Shown: positions 1-12,786 of the stretch, in pieces
How the letters are laid out: every line of letters starts with the position of its first letter
Position numbering within the stretch: position 1 is the stretch's first letter
Assembly (NCBI RefSeq): GCF_030269925.1
Contig: NC_085127.1
Span: forward strand, 11,415,501 to 11,479,500
Direction: 5' to 3'
DNA from: Bombyx mori
Taxonomy: Eukaryota > Arthropoda > Insecta > Lepidoptera > Bombycidae
DNA: 64,000 nucleotides
Program-made: the position numbers and the translations under genes
The notes under the pieces: model-generated
Database searches by the model: none
Seen by the model: the letters and a program-made list of their open reading frames with translations, nothing else
What the model was told of the DNA's origin: nothing

Positions 1-190
1 GAGCGGCAGGCACGACAGAGGCTGCGGTGCTCAATGCAGAAGCTCTGCACGCAGGTACAGGCGACGCAGGAGCAGCGAGCGCGGCGGAGTCCTCGAGAGG
101 GCTCGCAGTGTGATTGGCCTTGAAGGCCAAAAACTCCGAGGCGAGCTGTGGGTGGCGAAGTCGGAGGAATTCCGCGAATACAGCGTCCAT
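1..190 (-). CDS. Probable ORF1 N-terminus of a non-LTR retrotransposon, cut by the window edge
   Basis: Reading leftwards from the ATG at 190-188, the frame stays open for 63 codons to the window edge. The protein starts MDAVFAEFLRLRHPQLASEF and then becomes an Ala/Pro/Ser-rich stretch, as in the variable N-terminal part of gag-like ORF1 proteins of insect LINEs. The sequence just upstream of this ATG (about 200-560) carries tandem repeats, which fits a LINE 5' UTR on the same strand. No zinc knuckle or RNA-binding motif is within view, so the assignment is inference; a host gene's first exon is the alternative. The local G+C is far above the surrounding DNA. Confidence 0.4.
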   Translation of the reverse strand, partial: MDAVFAEFLRLRHPQLASEFLAFKANHTASPLEDSAALAAPASPVPACRASALSTAASVVPAA

Positions 191-353
191 GATCGCTGAG
201 TACCCAGGTGGGGCGGCCCCGGGTCTTGAAAACACTCGCCTTGCGGCGAGGCCCCAACTTCTCGGACCTGAGCGGTTCTATTGAACACAGGTGGCAATGC
301 GGCGCGATTACTACAGGACAAAGAAAAAGCACAACAAAACAGAAATTACGAAA

Positions 354-495
354 AGAAACAAAACAAATAAATACTTGCAGGAAACCACTTTGTCGGCAGA
401 TGTACCACAAACACAGAAACAACAAAAGGAAACAAAACAAATAAAAACTTCCAGAAAGAGCACTTAGTCGGCAGATGTACCACAAACACAGGCCG
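354..495. repeat. Two tandem copies of a ~78-bp unit
   Basis: The block containing GAAACAAAACAAATAAA and, about 40 bp later, GTCGGCAGATGTACCACA occurs twice in a row, the second motif being at about 394 and 472. A GC-rich run with short repeated GCCGGGC motifs follows to about 550. Together with the minus-strand ORF at the left edge this looks like a retrotransposon 5' UTR with promoter repeats. Confidence 0.7.
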
Positions 496-564
496 CGCGA
501 ACAATGGCCGGGCTAACAAAAGCCGGGCGAACAAAGACCGGGCGATCGAGTGGACGATGAGCAC

Positions 565-934
565 GTCCGCACGTGACGGGTGCCTCTATCGGAATCGACG
601 GAATTACTATTAACTATTAACAATATCTCTTTTTGTAATATAAACCGGTGAGGCAAGGTAAACCTGTACTGTAGTTCGAAACCTCTTTGAATTTACGAGC
701 TAAATGTATCATTTCGTGCCTCGATACAAATTGGAAACATAAGCCGGACTTGTGAACTGTCGCGTTGCGTCTAGTTCCCAGAACGTGTGAGAATACTCCG
801 ATTCTAGCACAGAATCTGTTAGTTTATTTACTAATCTTATTTAAATATACATTGTATTTAACTATATATTGATGTTTATAGTCGATTGCAAATGTATTAC
901 GCGGAGCAATTTTTTTATATTGTTTTTAATGCCT
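565..934. other. AT-rich spacer, nothing recognised
   Basis: No open frame, splice-bounded exon or repeat that I recognise. Confidence 0.5.
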
Positions 935-1047
935 ATTTACGTTGTAGATGTCTATGGGCTCCAGTAGCCACTTAGCACTAGGTGGGTTGTGAGCTCGTCC
1001 ACCCATAAATAAGCTAAGCAATAAAATAAAAAAAATAAAATAAAAAA
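935..1047 (+). mobile_element. Family-A retroposon, 3' part only
   Basis: Matches the last ~75 bases of the window's commonest short repeat (here called family A: GTTGTAGATGTCTATGGGCT through GAGCTCGTCCACCCAT) and ends in an A-rich tail. The 5' two thirds are missing. Confidence 0.85.
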
Positions 1048-1478
1048 CTATCTTTACTTCAAATGCGTGCAAGACTGCCCTTTCCACGCAATATACAAGC
1101 AGGCATACAAGCAAAACAAAACAAACCGTAAAGTCAAATCGTAAAGCATATTGTATAGTTGTCATGACGTGAAGGATAAGACGCCAATTGTACTCTCACC
1201 GAGCATTGCAACAATGCCGATGTTCTATGTTAACTTTTCAACTAAAACGTAACATTAACATTAAGAATCACCCGGAAAAGACTTGTTTAAAATATTAAAT
1301 TACTTAATCATTTGAAAAGTGTCAATTAACAATTCTCATTTCCCGCTCATATTTCTTCATTTACGTACAACAACGGGCCACTGGAGAAGGGGACGTCGTT
1401 AAAGAAACGGAAACACTTTACGTTGAAGACAATTTAAAGAAATTTCCGACAAACAGAAGCGTCCTGTTGAATTAATTT

Positions 1479-1732
1479 TACTGGTGGTAGGACCTCTTGT
1501 GAGGACTCACGGGTAGGTGCCACCACCCTGCCTGTTTCTGCCGTGAAGCAGTAACGCGTTTCGGTTTGAAGGGCGGGGCAGCCGTTGTAACTATACTGAG
1601 ACCTTAGAACTTATATCTCAAGGTGTGTGGCGCATTTACGTTGTAGATGTCTATGGGCTCCAGTAACCACTTAACACCAGGTGGACTGAGAGCTCTTCCA
1701 CACATCTAAACAATAAAAAAATAAAAATAAAA
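1479..1732 (+). mobile_element. Family-A retroposon, full length
   Basis: Runs from ACTGGTGGTAGGACCTCTTG through CGTTTCGGTTTGAAGGG to the CCACACATCTAAACAATAAA tail. The shared 5' start among copies, small size, A-rich 3' end and lack of an ORF indicate a SINE or a uniformly truncated LINE tail. It resembles an abundant silkworm short element; the database family name was not checked. Confidence 0.9.
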
Positions 1733-2379
1733 ATTGGGATGTAATAAAATCTGCCCGTAACAACCGTATTCACAACAAAACAAACCAGAGAAACGAAATA
1801 CATACGTATAGAGCTCGACGGACTTTTTTTATCGGTCCGTGAGTTTGTGCAGATTAATCTCCAAAATGGCGGAACTAATTTGGATGTTGCTTCCAGTGAT
1901 GTATTCGGATAATCTCCAAATAACGTTTACAATATTTCATTGGAAACCGTTAAAAAACGAATGCGCGTATGAAATCGCAGACGGTCGGTTCAAATAATGT
2001 ATGACGTCATTTGAGTTCAACAGGAAAGAGCCACGGTGAAATATTTCTGCAAGCGTGCATCAAGAGTTCAATGCCCTCAAATATTAATTGCATTCAAACA
2101 AACTATTGATATTTTACGAATATGTTTATTAACTGATGCTCGTGAAAGAGCTAATTCTAAATTGCCCCGATGCTCTGGGAGGCTTAGTCTTGTTTTATTA
2201 GACATTTAAGAAAGAGTCGCCAAATTTATACGTTTATAACGTTACGAATATAGGCTAACTGTTTTGATGTTTTGAAATAGGTAACAAGCACTCAATAGCT
2301 GCGCGCATTAAGCCATGGCCATAATTCCTAAATTCGTTAAACCATTTACATTTTTAATTTTTTTTATTGCCATTGTAGG

Positions 2380-2705
2380 CAGACGAACATACGGCCCACA
2401 TAATGGTGAGTGGTTACCATCGCCCATGGACGTCAACAATACCAGGGGCAGAGCCAAACCGCTGCCTACTGTTAAGTACTCTCCACAAGCCTCGTTTGAA
2501 GAAGGACATGTCATAGCGCTCGGGAAACACCGTGGAGGGGGGAGCTCATTCCAAAGCCGGATGGTACGTGGCAAAAAGATCTCTGGAAACGCACTGTGGA
2601 TGAACGCAGTAACTCCAGGTAGTATGGATAAACTCTACACCGATGACGGGCAGTGCGATGGTAAAAACGAGATGATAGTATCATTTCAAATAATTCCTCA
2701 GAGCA
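2380..2705 (-). pseudogene. LINE reverse-transcriptase C-terminal relic
   Basis: Two minus-strand frames together read as the familiar C-terminal tail of insect LINE polyproteins. One frame (about 2690-2570) has FYHRTARHR, VYPYYLELL and TVRFQRSF. The next (2574-2380) has MPRTIRLWNELP followed by VGSGLALPL. A frameshift near 2570 separates them, so the copy is dead. The plus-strand ORF at 2315-2737 is an antisense shadow. The same family recurs at 58,950-59,165. Confidence 0.7.
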
Positions 2706-3258
2706 CACATGAAAATCCTTTTTCTGTTCTGGCTTGAAGGGTAAGACAGTTTTTAGTTATACCGATTTAATTGAAACGTCAGCTTTACGTCCTTAAATGA
2801 CCTGAAATAGATCAACTAGGCAATCCATAAAAAAAAATTAAATGAATTTTGAATTCATGTCACAAAAGATCCCTATTCTAAATTCTAGTGATCAGGTTTG
2901 AAACACAATCTTCAGCGTAACAAAGGCCAACCTTGCGGTGACAATGGTCCTATCGAGTTTCTCACGCCGCCACGTAATATCGACTCCGGTTCAGTTGAAT
3001 GATGCCTATAATACGCTTTTCATGAGAATCTCGAAAGGGTTGAACTCGCAACTGTTCCTACATAAAGCTATTTTATGACGGAACTCATATGAGCCGAGCC
3101 TTAGAATAAGTCGATCTTAGAACGGCGAAAGTTCGTGAAGAACATCATTGCAGATTAGTCTGAAAATTCTTTTGAAACATCCCTTGTTTTAGTTCTACGA
3201 AACCCAAGTTATTTGGCGGGAAGTTAGTTCAGTGCTGCACAACTTTAGTTCCAACTTT

Positions 3259-3715
3259 TACTGGTGGTAAGACCACCGACCCGCTGGACTGACCTAATAA
3301 AGAAGGCAACTGAGCCCACTATGGTCGAATGTACTCGAAACGCTTCGAACCGCTAGATCTGGAAGCGCATTGCCTGGAGGGCGGTCGTCGGGAGCCTGGG
3401 CGACCTAACAGGTCCTACTGCAAATACAGTGTCAGCGCAACCACGACACTCTGACAAGAGTGTACGACTGAGAAGAAGACCTCTTGCGAGTCCGCGCGGG
3501 TAGGTACCACCACTCTGTCTAATTCTGCCGTGAAGCAGTAATACATTTCGGTTTGAAGGGTGGGACAGCCGTTGTAACTATAATGAGACCTTAGAACTCA
3601 TATCTCAAGGTGGGCGGCGCATTTACGTTGTAGATGTCTATGGGCTCCAGTAACCACTTAACACCAGGTGGGTTGTGAGCTCGTCCACCCATGTAAACAA
3701 TAAAAAAAAAAAAAA
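3259..3715 (+). mobile_element. Family-A retroposon interrupted by another insertion
   Basis: The 5' 16 bases (to 3274) and the rest of the element (from 3476) match family A, but 201 bp of foreign sequence separates them. The hexamer AAGACC flanks the insert on both sides. The tail is a long A run at 3701-3715. Confidence 0.85.
3275..3475 (+). mobile_element. Nested retrotransposon 3' fragment
   Basis: Inserted into the family-A copy with the 6-bp duplication AAGACC (3269-3274 and 3476-3481). Its 3' end contains CTCTGACAAGAGTGTACGAC followed by AAG repeats, like the sequence at about 30,870-30,895. It looks like the 3' end of an RTE-like LINE. Confidence 0.65.
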
Positions 3716-3995
3716 CGGCTATTACCGTAAATTTGAAAGAAACCGTCTGTCTGCCCATTCGACCAATGCCCGTTTAGAAGTGAAACGGTCAATTAAAAAC
3801 GGCGCGCGCATCGCAAACCAAAAACGCATCGCCACCTACCGTTACTATTTACTGTTAACGCGCACATCTCGTTTATTACTGACACAATCGCGTTATCTTT
3901 GCTCTAATATGTGCGTAAACGAAAGGGAACTTCTAAATATTATTCATAACTTTTTTTTAATGCTTAGATAGGAAGGGAGGTAATTATTAGTAAAC

Positions 3996-4193
3996 TAGCT
4001 GACCCGGCAGACTTCGTAGTGCCTCGATCAATAAATAAAATACTTAAACTTTTGTATTATCATATTTATCTACCTTTTAAACCTTCTCTGGACTTCCAGA
4101 AATAATTCAAGACCAAAATTAGCCAAATCGGTCCAGCCGTTCTCGAGTTTTAGCGAAACTTACGAACAGCAATTCGTTTTTATATATAGTAAA
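3996..4193 (+). repeat. Dispersed lepidopteran repeat, family E
   Basis: Begins CTAGCTGACCCGGCAGACTT and ends GCAATTCGTTTTTATATAT. The same sequence occurs on the opposite strand at 19,378-19,690. It resembles an interspersed repeat very common in moth introns; its class is undecided from two copies. Confidence 0.75.
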
Positions 4194-4308
4194 TAAAGGG
4201 GTCTAACCACGGTCTAACTTATAACCAAGGACGCGAGCGCAGTTGACAAACCCGTATTATTTTGAATCAAGATATCAGCCATCTCTTTCAGACCATCAAC
4301 GGACAAAC

Positions 4309-4453
4309 TTTTTTGTTATTGCATAGATGGGTGGACGAGCTCACAGCCCACCTGGTGTTAAGTGGTTACTGGAGCCCATAGACATCTACAACGTAAATTC
4401 GCCACCCACCTTATAAGTTCTAAGGTCTCAAGTATTGTTACAACGGCTGCCTG
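4309..4453 (-). mobile_element. Family-A retroposon, 5'-truncated
   Basis: Reverse orientation, starting at the A/T-rich tail and breaking off after ACAACGGCTGCC. About 100 bp of the 5' part are absent. Confidence 0.85.
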
Positions 4454-4634
4454 TAATTGCATCAGAACATTTAAAGTATTTTAAAGTAACGGATAGTATA
4501 ACACTTCATAATTAAAACCTACAATTCAATCCCACGGTCGATAGTGAAATAATATAATGACAACAATAAAAAAGCACTAGACAAAACCGCATGTAAACCA
4601 CAATAACGCCAAAACCGAAGAAAATACTATAAGT

Positions 4635-4910
4635 GAGTCGACTATTATCAAAGCCGGCAATGTGACTTTCGGACAATTATTGGTAAATCAGAAAAACGAA
4701 TTATTGACTTTGTATTCCATTGGCAGTCACAAAACTCTTCTGAACGACATCTTAGATAAAATACAGGTTAAGTATTAACCTTTATTTAATGCAGGTTTTG
4801 AACCGTATTCTTTGAAGGAGACGATTATATTCAAACCAATCTGTATTGACATATCAATAATTTTTTTTTATCCAAATGCACATATTGCCACCTTTGATAA
4901 TAGACGACTC
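4635..4910 (+). mobile_element. 276-bp TIR transposon (family F), copy 1
   Basis: Ends are inverted: GAGTCGACTATTATCAAAG at the left, and the right end read in reverse is GAGTCGTCTATTATCAAAG. Flanked by the direct repeat AAGT at 4631-4634 and 4911-4914. No transposase is encoded, so it is non-autonomous (MITE). Other copies lie at 11,449-11,724 (same length) and 38,813-39,087 (inverted, 275 bp). Confidence 0.9.
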
Positions 4911-4914
4911 AAGT

Positions 4915-6490
4915 ACTCTTTAGTGAATAATTATACTATATATGTATGTTGTGTATTTAGTTTTAAACTTTTGCTGCTTTTGTTGTTGCAAATATGTTTA
5001 TACTAATTGAGTTTACGGCGCAAGCGTATCACAGGTATGATATTAAGAGCAGACCTGTCTGTCCTCTTTCTAGTGCACAGTTTTCACAGGTTGGTTTATA
5101 AAAACATCGATATTTCGACTTTATATACGGTTATTAGTTATTTAAATGTAAGCAATTGAAGGCTTAAAGGTCCTCTTACCAGCTTATAAAATTAATATAC
5201 TAAATCCATTGATTTTACCATTGTAAGCTCGTGTATTTTCATAAGTTATCATTGAACAACATTCTCAATTTCTTCATCGTATCTGACTTCAACCCTTCAT
5301 CAGAATCTGATTGTATACCCAGATCTGACTGACTATTACCGATACTATAAAACTATAAAAGACGGATTGCGAGAAATAGTAATAACAGTCCAAGAAACCA
5401 GATTAACTCTAATCTAATCCTGTGAATATTATCGTTTTAGGTAAACAGCACAAATTAATATTAAGTAAATCACGTCTCACGTCCGAATCACTTTTAAAGG
5501 TTTATTGAACATCGTGATTGAGCTGTGAAGTGTCTCTCAGATCTCACTTATCCGAATGTTCGGAACGTTATTACTTTTACGAGGTTTACACAGACCGACC
5601 GAATTACGTGAAGGGTTTTTGATCGGAAAAATATTTATATTCGTGACACGGTCTAAATATTCTTAAAGGGGGCGTTTATTTATTTTTGCGAATCACTTTA
5701 ATAATAAAAACATCGTAAAAATATAGTGACACAAATCCGTAGATAGTCAGAGAGCACTTGTACCATTAGTAAGCTTTTGGCTTTCAAAGGCATTAAGTTG
5801 AAAGTCTTTGTAGTGGAAGTTCGGTCTGTCTTCAGTTCAGGGCAGTTAAATTTCAAGGTCAACTTAGTAATCTAGAAATTTTATACTCTAACGCATTTAT
5901 CTGTATCTAGGCATTATTAAAGGCAAGCGACGCATAATTTAGTTTTGCTTGGGTAAATTCCGATGATATTTATAAAAAAAATATTATGTTACGTACATTT
6001 ATTTGTTTGTTGTTATTAATCATTGCATTGAAAATATGCAGGGAAGGCGTACTGCGAGTATATTGTTCGGACGCATATGGATAACGCATTAATTACAATT
6101 GATATGTTAGTTAGTACATTAGGTGCTCGGTGGATTACGAATTGAAAGAACAATGCATTAATTTCATTTTGTTATAATGTACATCAGATTTACGTTTCGT
6201 CAATTTAAAAAAATCGAAGGTACGTGTAATTCCTATTACGAATTAGAAAGAAGCTGAAAGAAAGAAGAAATTAGCTACATTTCAAAATATCGGGTAGGGT
6301 CGATGATTTCAACAAGAAATGACTAAAACTCTATATTCAATCGTTGGTATTTGAGTTACGACGACCGAGCATGTGCCCGCGACAGCTGTCGTCACACCTG
6401 CCGTCTTGAGCCCTAAAGATAGGGGGAAATTTGAAACAGAATAACATTGTTGAACAACAAGTACACACACTAAGGAATAAACGACTTTTA
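4915..6490. other. AT-rich spacer, nothing recognised
   Basis: Short random open frames only; none carries a recognisable domain or is bounded by good splice sites. Confidence 0.5.
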
Positions 6491-6522
6491 ATGTTTCGTG
6501 TTTTTTTTTGTTTTTTTATATA

Positions 6523-6800
6523 GAGTTCTGGAATACTTTGGCCACATTGCAAGAAAGGATCACGGCAGCTTGGAGAAGCTAATGGTGACTGGCAAGGTGA
6601 ACGGAAGAAGACCTCGAGGTAGAGGCCTGACGCGTTGGAATGAACAGATCCGCGCTACCCTCGATACCACAGTTCACGATGCTCTACACTCGGCGGCAGA
6701 TAGAGGCAAATGGCGTGGAATGATCCGTAATAAACTCTTGTTGCGAGGAGGTGGTCACGGCCCCCAATATTGAGGAAACCAAAGCAAGAAGAAGAATGTT
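6523..6800 (+). pseudogene. RTE-like LINE, C-terminal end of the polyprotein
   Basis: An open frame to the stop at 6,771-6,773 reads YFGHIARKDHGSLEKL, then GRRPRGRGLTRWNEQI, then DRGKWRGMIRNK, the standard order at the end of RTE-clade endonuclease/reverse-transcriptase proteins in moths. The 3' UTR is short and ends in AAGAAG repeats. All upstream catalytic parts are missing, so this is a 5'-truncated insertion. Confidence 0.8.
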
Positions 6801-9800
6801 TCGTGAACTATTTAAGGAGTTTAAAAGATATATAATCCCGAACACAAACCTTATTGGTGCCGATCACGAAAGAGTATTTTAAAATAGTTATCGTTCACAA
6901 AAAGGACTAACAATAAAGCCTTAAAACTCATTCTACACACGTTAATTATGAAGCCGTATTAGTCTTTCAAATTACCACAACGAAATTTTGGCCCTTCTAT
7001 TAATCTGACCTTGGACTGCTTGAACTCACGTTCTTTCCTTTCAAGAATCCGTATTATGAAATAGCTCCGGATTATTGGAACCTCTATTATTAAAATAATC
7101 CCCAAATTGTAAGCACTCTTATATACCCAATCCCAGTAATAAAATTTGCTTTTGGCTTAAATTTGCCAGGAAAAACGGATTTTTTTGATAAAATCAAATT
7201 AAAAATTCATTTGAGTTAGCTTGACGATTAGATGGATCGCTAAAGATCCTATTAAGAGTTCGAAGAAAAATTTTAAAGCAAAATTAGGGATTACACTAAA
7301 TGGGGAAAAAATATATTCTGTAACAAGGATGTGATGAGCGTTCATTATAAAACGAGGTCATCTTTCATGAAAGATTATTTTGGTCACATTAAAGACCACA
7401 GAATAGGTAACCAGAAGCGATTCAAACGATAATTATGAACATTTAAAAAAAAAAACGAATTTATCTCATAGCCGGGTTTCTTTCTATGAAACATATTTAA
7501 TTAAATTTATTAGCACATGTTTTACATTACATTACTTTAAATTTTAGTTTAGTAGACGTGAAGACGATAATAAATTCATAACTGTGAAACTATAAAAACA
7601 ACACAAAAGAATGTAGGTACATAGATAATTAAATTAAAACGCCTGGTAAAGTGTATTTATATAGTAACAAGATTATTTGAACGAACAAAATATTACCAGA
7701 TTATTATTCAATATTTTTTCGGTAAATTTAGATCTCTTAAATCTTAAATCGCATAAATAGAAACCTAATACTGAACTGAATAACTTGATACACGAACACG
7801 CAGATATTGCTGTCAACTATAACGTAAATAACTTTGACTTCCTGTGGGATGGAGTTCCAACTGAACCGGGCAGACTTACGAGGCGAAATATCAAACGTGG
7901 GGAATGACGGTTTGCTCCTTTAGATACAAGGGTTCATTCAAACCAACATGTGTTCGAGAACGACTATCGCGATGAAGGAATAATACCGTGTTGTTGTTAT
8001 ATTTAACTCGCAAATTTTTTGTACTTGCACAGTGATTGGTGGACTTTTACAGATTGTATAGTGTAAAAATTAAATCGAATAGAATATCGATATAGAATAT
8101 AATAGCGAACGTTGTAAATGGTTGGAACTGGACGAGTGCTTGTTGCACCCTAGCAATGTCGAATTTACTTACTAGGCATAGAGGACCAAAATCCAAATTC
8201 CAAAAATTATTCTTCCGTCTCCTACAATCAGAAATTTAAATAAATTAATTCATTTTTCCCCGCTTAACACGAATTCATGATGAAGTTTGCTTTAACCGTC
8301 TGCTTAAAGTCAATACAGCTTGAAAACTGTCGTCTGGGAACTGATAAATCGGTATATGATTTATCGGGTTATGCTAAAATGAATAGGGGGTTCTATTCTA
8401 CGCTGCAAGCAGAACCTAATATCTGATACTAATATTAATATTCTAATGAAGAATAATGATCATCATGCAGAATTATCTTTCTTCTTTCAGCATGCGACAT
8501 CCTGCGATGCCATTGTTGCCAAAATCAAGCTTATATGACTTGTACAGGTCTATTATACTTTGTTTTATGAGCAATGCAATAGAACGGAATGAAATGAATA
8601 TTTATCTCCAACTGTAATAAATTGAGATGGAATTGAATAAAACGAGACGAGATGAAATTAGGTCTTTTAAATTTTTATATTACAGACATCATAAAATGGT
8701 TGAAATTTACTGAGACTTGAATGAACTTTTTTGAAGACTGCAGAGGCAATGTCGACCGTATGTTTCATTAACGCACGCTCGTGCAATTTCGTAGATCTTA
8801 AACGGTTAATAAAATACAATTGTTACATATAAGCCCGAAGATAATAAAACAAAGAAAACAATTGCCACTCCCCCTTGTTTTCGTCAAAAACCCTGGAAGT
8901 TTCTAAGATGAACAAAAAAAAAATCGTATTTTTTTCTAATTGGCATTGACAGAATAGAATCTCCCTCTTACTTTTCTTAACATTTGGATCGGATGGTCAC
9001 GAATCAAGCTATTATTGTTACGCAAGACGCAAGTTTAGCTCTATTCGGTTTGAAATAGTTTCAAATTCGAAACGGTGACCCGAATGGATCAACTACTCCA
9101 ACTTTAACTAGATTACAAGCTATGCTAACATAAATTGCTGACAAGAAGAGTTAGCTTGTCACAGAGGATAGAGACTCAGCTATACTTCGGAACTTGATTT
9201 ATGAATCTTCAGCAGCATGTTTGTTTAACCGATTTCATCCTACTAAAAGGTATTATGTATTAGATATATTAAAAATATTTATAAAATTCATATATCTTAT
9301 ATCAATATGTATTTTAAATTTCTATGTATTTATTAACAAAATATTTTATCTATTTATATGCTTGTTTTATAAACGTAGTACATTATTTTGCCTATTTTTC
9401 CTTTAAGTAACTAGGTTTTTTTATCACTCTTGGTTAACTGGTAGATCATTTTTTAGAAATTTAATGTGCCAATTTATATCAATCGGTTTATAATAAATAA
9501 AATTAAGATACTATGTGTGTTTTTATTAAAGAGCCTTTCTCTACTTTACTGATCATCCTATTACGCCTTTTCTTAATCATCCTCCATCCATCCATCCTTA
9601 TCCAACATCATGTGTGAAGATACTTGAATCTCTTTGGAATTGTTTTAGTATTCAAATTTGTGGATAGAACTTTTTGGTTTTGACAGCTTTCCGTATTTAA
9701 AATCAGACTCTTCGTCTTAGATATTAATAAAATCCACGAGCGACGCTAGGAGCCATTACGATCAGGAGTCCACAGGGTTATTGTCTGCCTTCCGTTCGTG

Positions 9801-11444
9801 GAATAAGGAAATTCTTTATAGCAATGAGTATTTTTTTCCTTATGTAGTATAATAATCGAATAAAAAACGAGATAAGAACGAAAAATCTAGTTAACCCGAA
9901 ATATTATAATGGTTCTTTGCACGTGAAATTTATTTCAGCGGATTCGGTATTTGGATTATCATGCCAACGTATGCTACTACTGGTTGCCTAAGTTACATAC
10001 ACTGAAGATCTATGTTTTGTTTTTGTTTTTTAACCCAAAGAAATGGGCTTTGCAGCAAGCAATCCAACTGACTTTTTTAAAGGAAACGGACAAGTTAATA
10101 TAAATTCATGCTGGTCAGGAGATCAGTACTTTACATAATGAAGTCAATGTTCAAATACTCGACGAACACTCTGTACTTAAACTCACATTATGGGAAAGGT
10201 ACAGAGAATAAATAGTACCCTCTCAACTTCCAAAAAGGCGATCACAACTCACAAATTTAATAGCTGATTTCAATTATTTCTTCACTACATACTATTTCTT
10301 ATTTCTTTATTTACTACGGCAATTTTTATAGTTTTTTAATTATATTCACTTAAAGACTTTTTGTTTAAATGAACACGTAATTAGTCAGTGACCTGCGTAC
10401 AATCCACTTGATAATCATTCGCCAGACATCTATCAGACATCAATAAACCTCCAATCTGGATCAACGAAACAAAAATATATCATATCAGATTCAATTTGAA
10501 GTCTTAGCTTAATTTACCAAGCCAAACCTAGAATTCTCAAAAGATCTTTCTTAGATAGTTTGAAAATTGTCAAGATAAGCTTTCCTCTTAACAGCATTTG
10601 GTATCTAATGTAAAAAAACATGTCGCTTACAGAGCTTTGCACTTTAGTGCAGAAAAACTTTGAAAAATATTGTGTTTTCATTTAAAAGGGTTTTCGTGTC
10701 AGTTTTAAAATGCACTCTTTTTTCTTAGAAAAAAATAGCATTTAGCATTTAGTATCGGTACTTTAATATGTTTATTAAATGTCTTATTTACGATATAATC
10801 TTATTGTTCGTATAGATTGAAAATATCCATAGCATCTTAAGCCGATTTGGAAGGATTTACTTTCTGGACCTGTTTGTACAGAAATAGATACAGGCTGATA
10901 GCGGATTCCAATACCGTGGATCCAATTAAATCATAAGTATTTCATTTGCATATTTCTTATAACTGACTAAGTCTGCATTAATATTCCGATGAATTTGACA
11001 AATTATTAAATAGACCAAACTGAGATTAAAACGGATTACCAATAAAATAAAGACTGTGCATATTATGTATATGTGGAAGTAATAAATAGGAACCTTTATA
11101 CCCGACATCGTGTTATTAAATGTAACTGTTTATAAACCAACAAAAAACAAAGCATATTTTGTATCAGTAAAACCTTAATTCTTCGTATAAAACGAATATT
11201 GGCAAATCATTTTCTGCTTACATAAATATATACTAAAATTTATAATCAAACCAAAAACTGACCATATAGTTTGGCATTGCCTTTTGCTGGGGTAATTTTA
11301 ATTTTTTGGTAATTTATTTTCTCTGCTTTCTTCTAGACCGCGCCGTCATTAAGTTCACATCTACATGTATGTGTGGGACACATGTCTGATTTTAATTCAA
11401 CAATTAATCTTTTTTCCTAAAAAAATTACATCTTTTGTATCCTT
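6801..11444. other. AT-rich spacer, nothing recognised
   Basis: 4.6 kb without a supportable gene. ORFs at 9,194-9,406 (plus) and 10,926-11,108 (minus) are AT-driven, rich in Ile/Phe/Tyr/Leu, and have no features. Confidence 0.5.
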
Positions 11445-11448
11445 ATAT

Positions 11449-11724
11449 GAGTCGACTATTATCAAAGCCGGCAATGTGACTTTTGGACAATTATTGGTAA
11501 ATCAGAAAGACGAATTATTGACTTTGTATTCCATTGGCAGTCACAAAACTCTTCTGAACGACATCTTAGATAAATAACAGGTTAAGTATTAACCTTTATT
11601 TAATGCAGGTTTTGAACCGTATTCTTTGAAGGAGACGGTTATATTCAAATCAATCTGTATTGACATATCAATAACTTTTTTTTGTCCAAATGCACAGATT
11701 GCCACCTTTGATAATAGACGACTC
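11449..11724 (+). mobile_element. 276-bp TIR transposon (family F), copy 2
   Basis: Same length and orientation as the copy at 4,635, near-identical along its length, and flanked by ATAT at 11,445-11,448 and 11,725-11,728. The 70-codon ORF inside it (11,365-11,577) starts outside the element and is not a gene. Confidence 0.9.
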
Positions 11725-12289
11725 ATATATTTGTTCGAATTCTGGACGAAAAACTTGCTCATGTTAAATTAACTTGGTAAGAGCTTTGTGTCGTGCTATA
11801 ACTAAGTTTCCAGCTCTTTTAGCGACGTCCAATCGATCTATCTACCTTCCTACCTTTAATGTTGTTATGCGTCGCTAGCAAAACAACATTATAGGAAAGG
11901 AAATGCAATTAGTGAGCTTCGTCGAAGCAAATAGCAATTTAGCTCAATATTTTGTACGAATTTCTAGGAAATACACTACGTCGATAATAACGACGACAAG
12001 ATGGTGAATGATAACACGGCCGTAACGATGAACTTCGATTGCTACTTGTTTCACGTGATATTGGGGGGTGAAGACGGTTTGTCGATTTGCAATGGTTCCG
12101 TATACAGAAATAATAATCAATCTTGATTTATTTCTGTGGTTCCGTAGCTTGGTGTCGGAATCGGAACCTTATAAGTTCGTACTGTTCATATGTCCTTGTG
12201 TTGTAACAGTTTTGCTCGGAGACTATTAGTTTTAGTACTATGTAAATACAATTTGAAAGATATGATATTGTACAAAGTGGCAATGAGCC

Positions 12290-12523
12290 GGTCACATCTG
12301 TCGAGCCAGCGACGCCAGGTGGGGGAGAAAAGTCCTCGAATGGAGGCCACGGATGGGTACCAGGAGCGTGGGGCGTCCTCTAACCAGGTGGACGACTTAG
12401 TGCGCACGGCGAAAAGTCGTTGGAAGCGGAAGGCGGAGGGCCGCATTCTGTGGAAGGCATTGGGAAAGGCCTATGTCCAGCAGTGGGTAGATAAAGGCTG
12501 ATGATGATGATGATGATGATATT
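12290..12523 (+). pseudogene. LINE C-terminal relic with trinucleotide tail
   Basis: The frame ending at the TGA at 12,499 reads RRQVGEKSPRMEATDG, then QVDDLVRTAKSRWKRKAEGR, then LGKAYVQQW. This matches the degenerate C-terminal end of a common lepidopteran LINE protein, where the usual order is RPPTRW...DD...W...A...W..LGEAYVQQW. Repeats of TGA/ATG follow (12,500-12,521), the tail type of RTE-like elements rather than poly(A). Confidence 0.75.
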
Positions 12524-12786
12524 GTACAATGGATTTGGAGAATTGCAAAAAACAAAATGTATACAATGTAATTTAGGCACTGAAATAAAATCATGAGTTT
12601 TAACAAGAGTGATAATAGGTTTAAGTTTTGCCATAATATGGTTGTATTCACGTTTCGATCTGCACTAAGAAACCCCTCAATAATTTGTAGCATATAATGA
12701 AATGTTGTATATAACTTCAACTATGCTAGCCTATTCTAATGTTCACCAAGACAGTCGGAACCTTAAGATTTGATATTTTTTTAGGA

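Noticed and set aside
2315..2737. 140-codon plus-strand ORF with hydrophobic N-terminus, superficially a secreted protein
   Set aside because: It is antisense to a LINE reverse-transcriptase relic; the minus-strand reading explains the sequence better.
7860..7930. Minus-strand GTAAGT donor after a short open segment
   Set aside because: No acceptor with open frame upstream; two of three frames contain stops.
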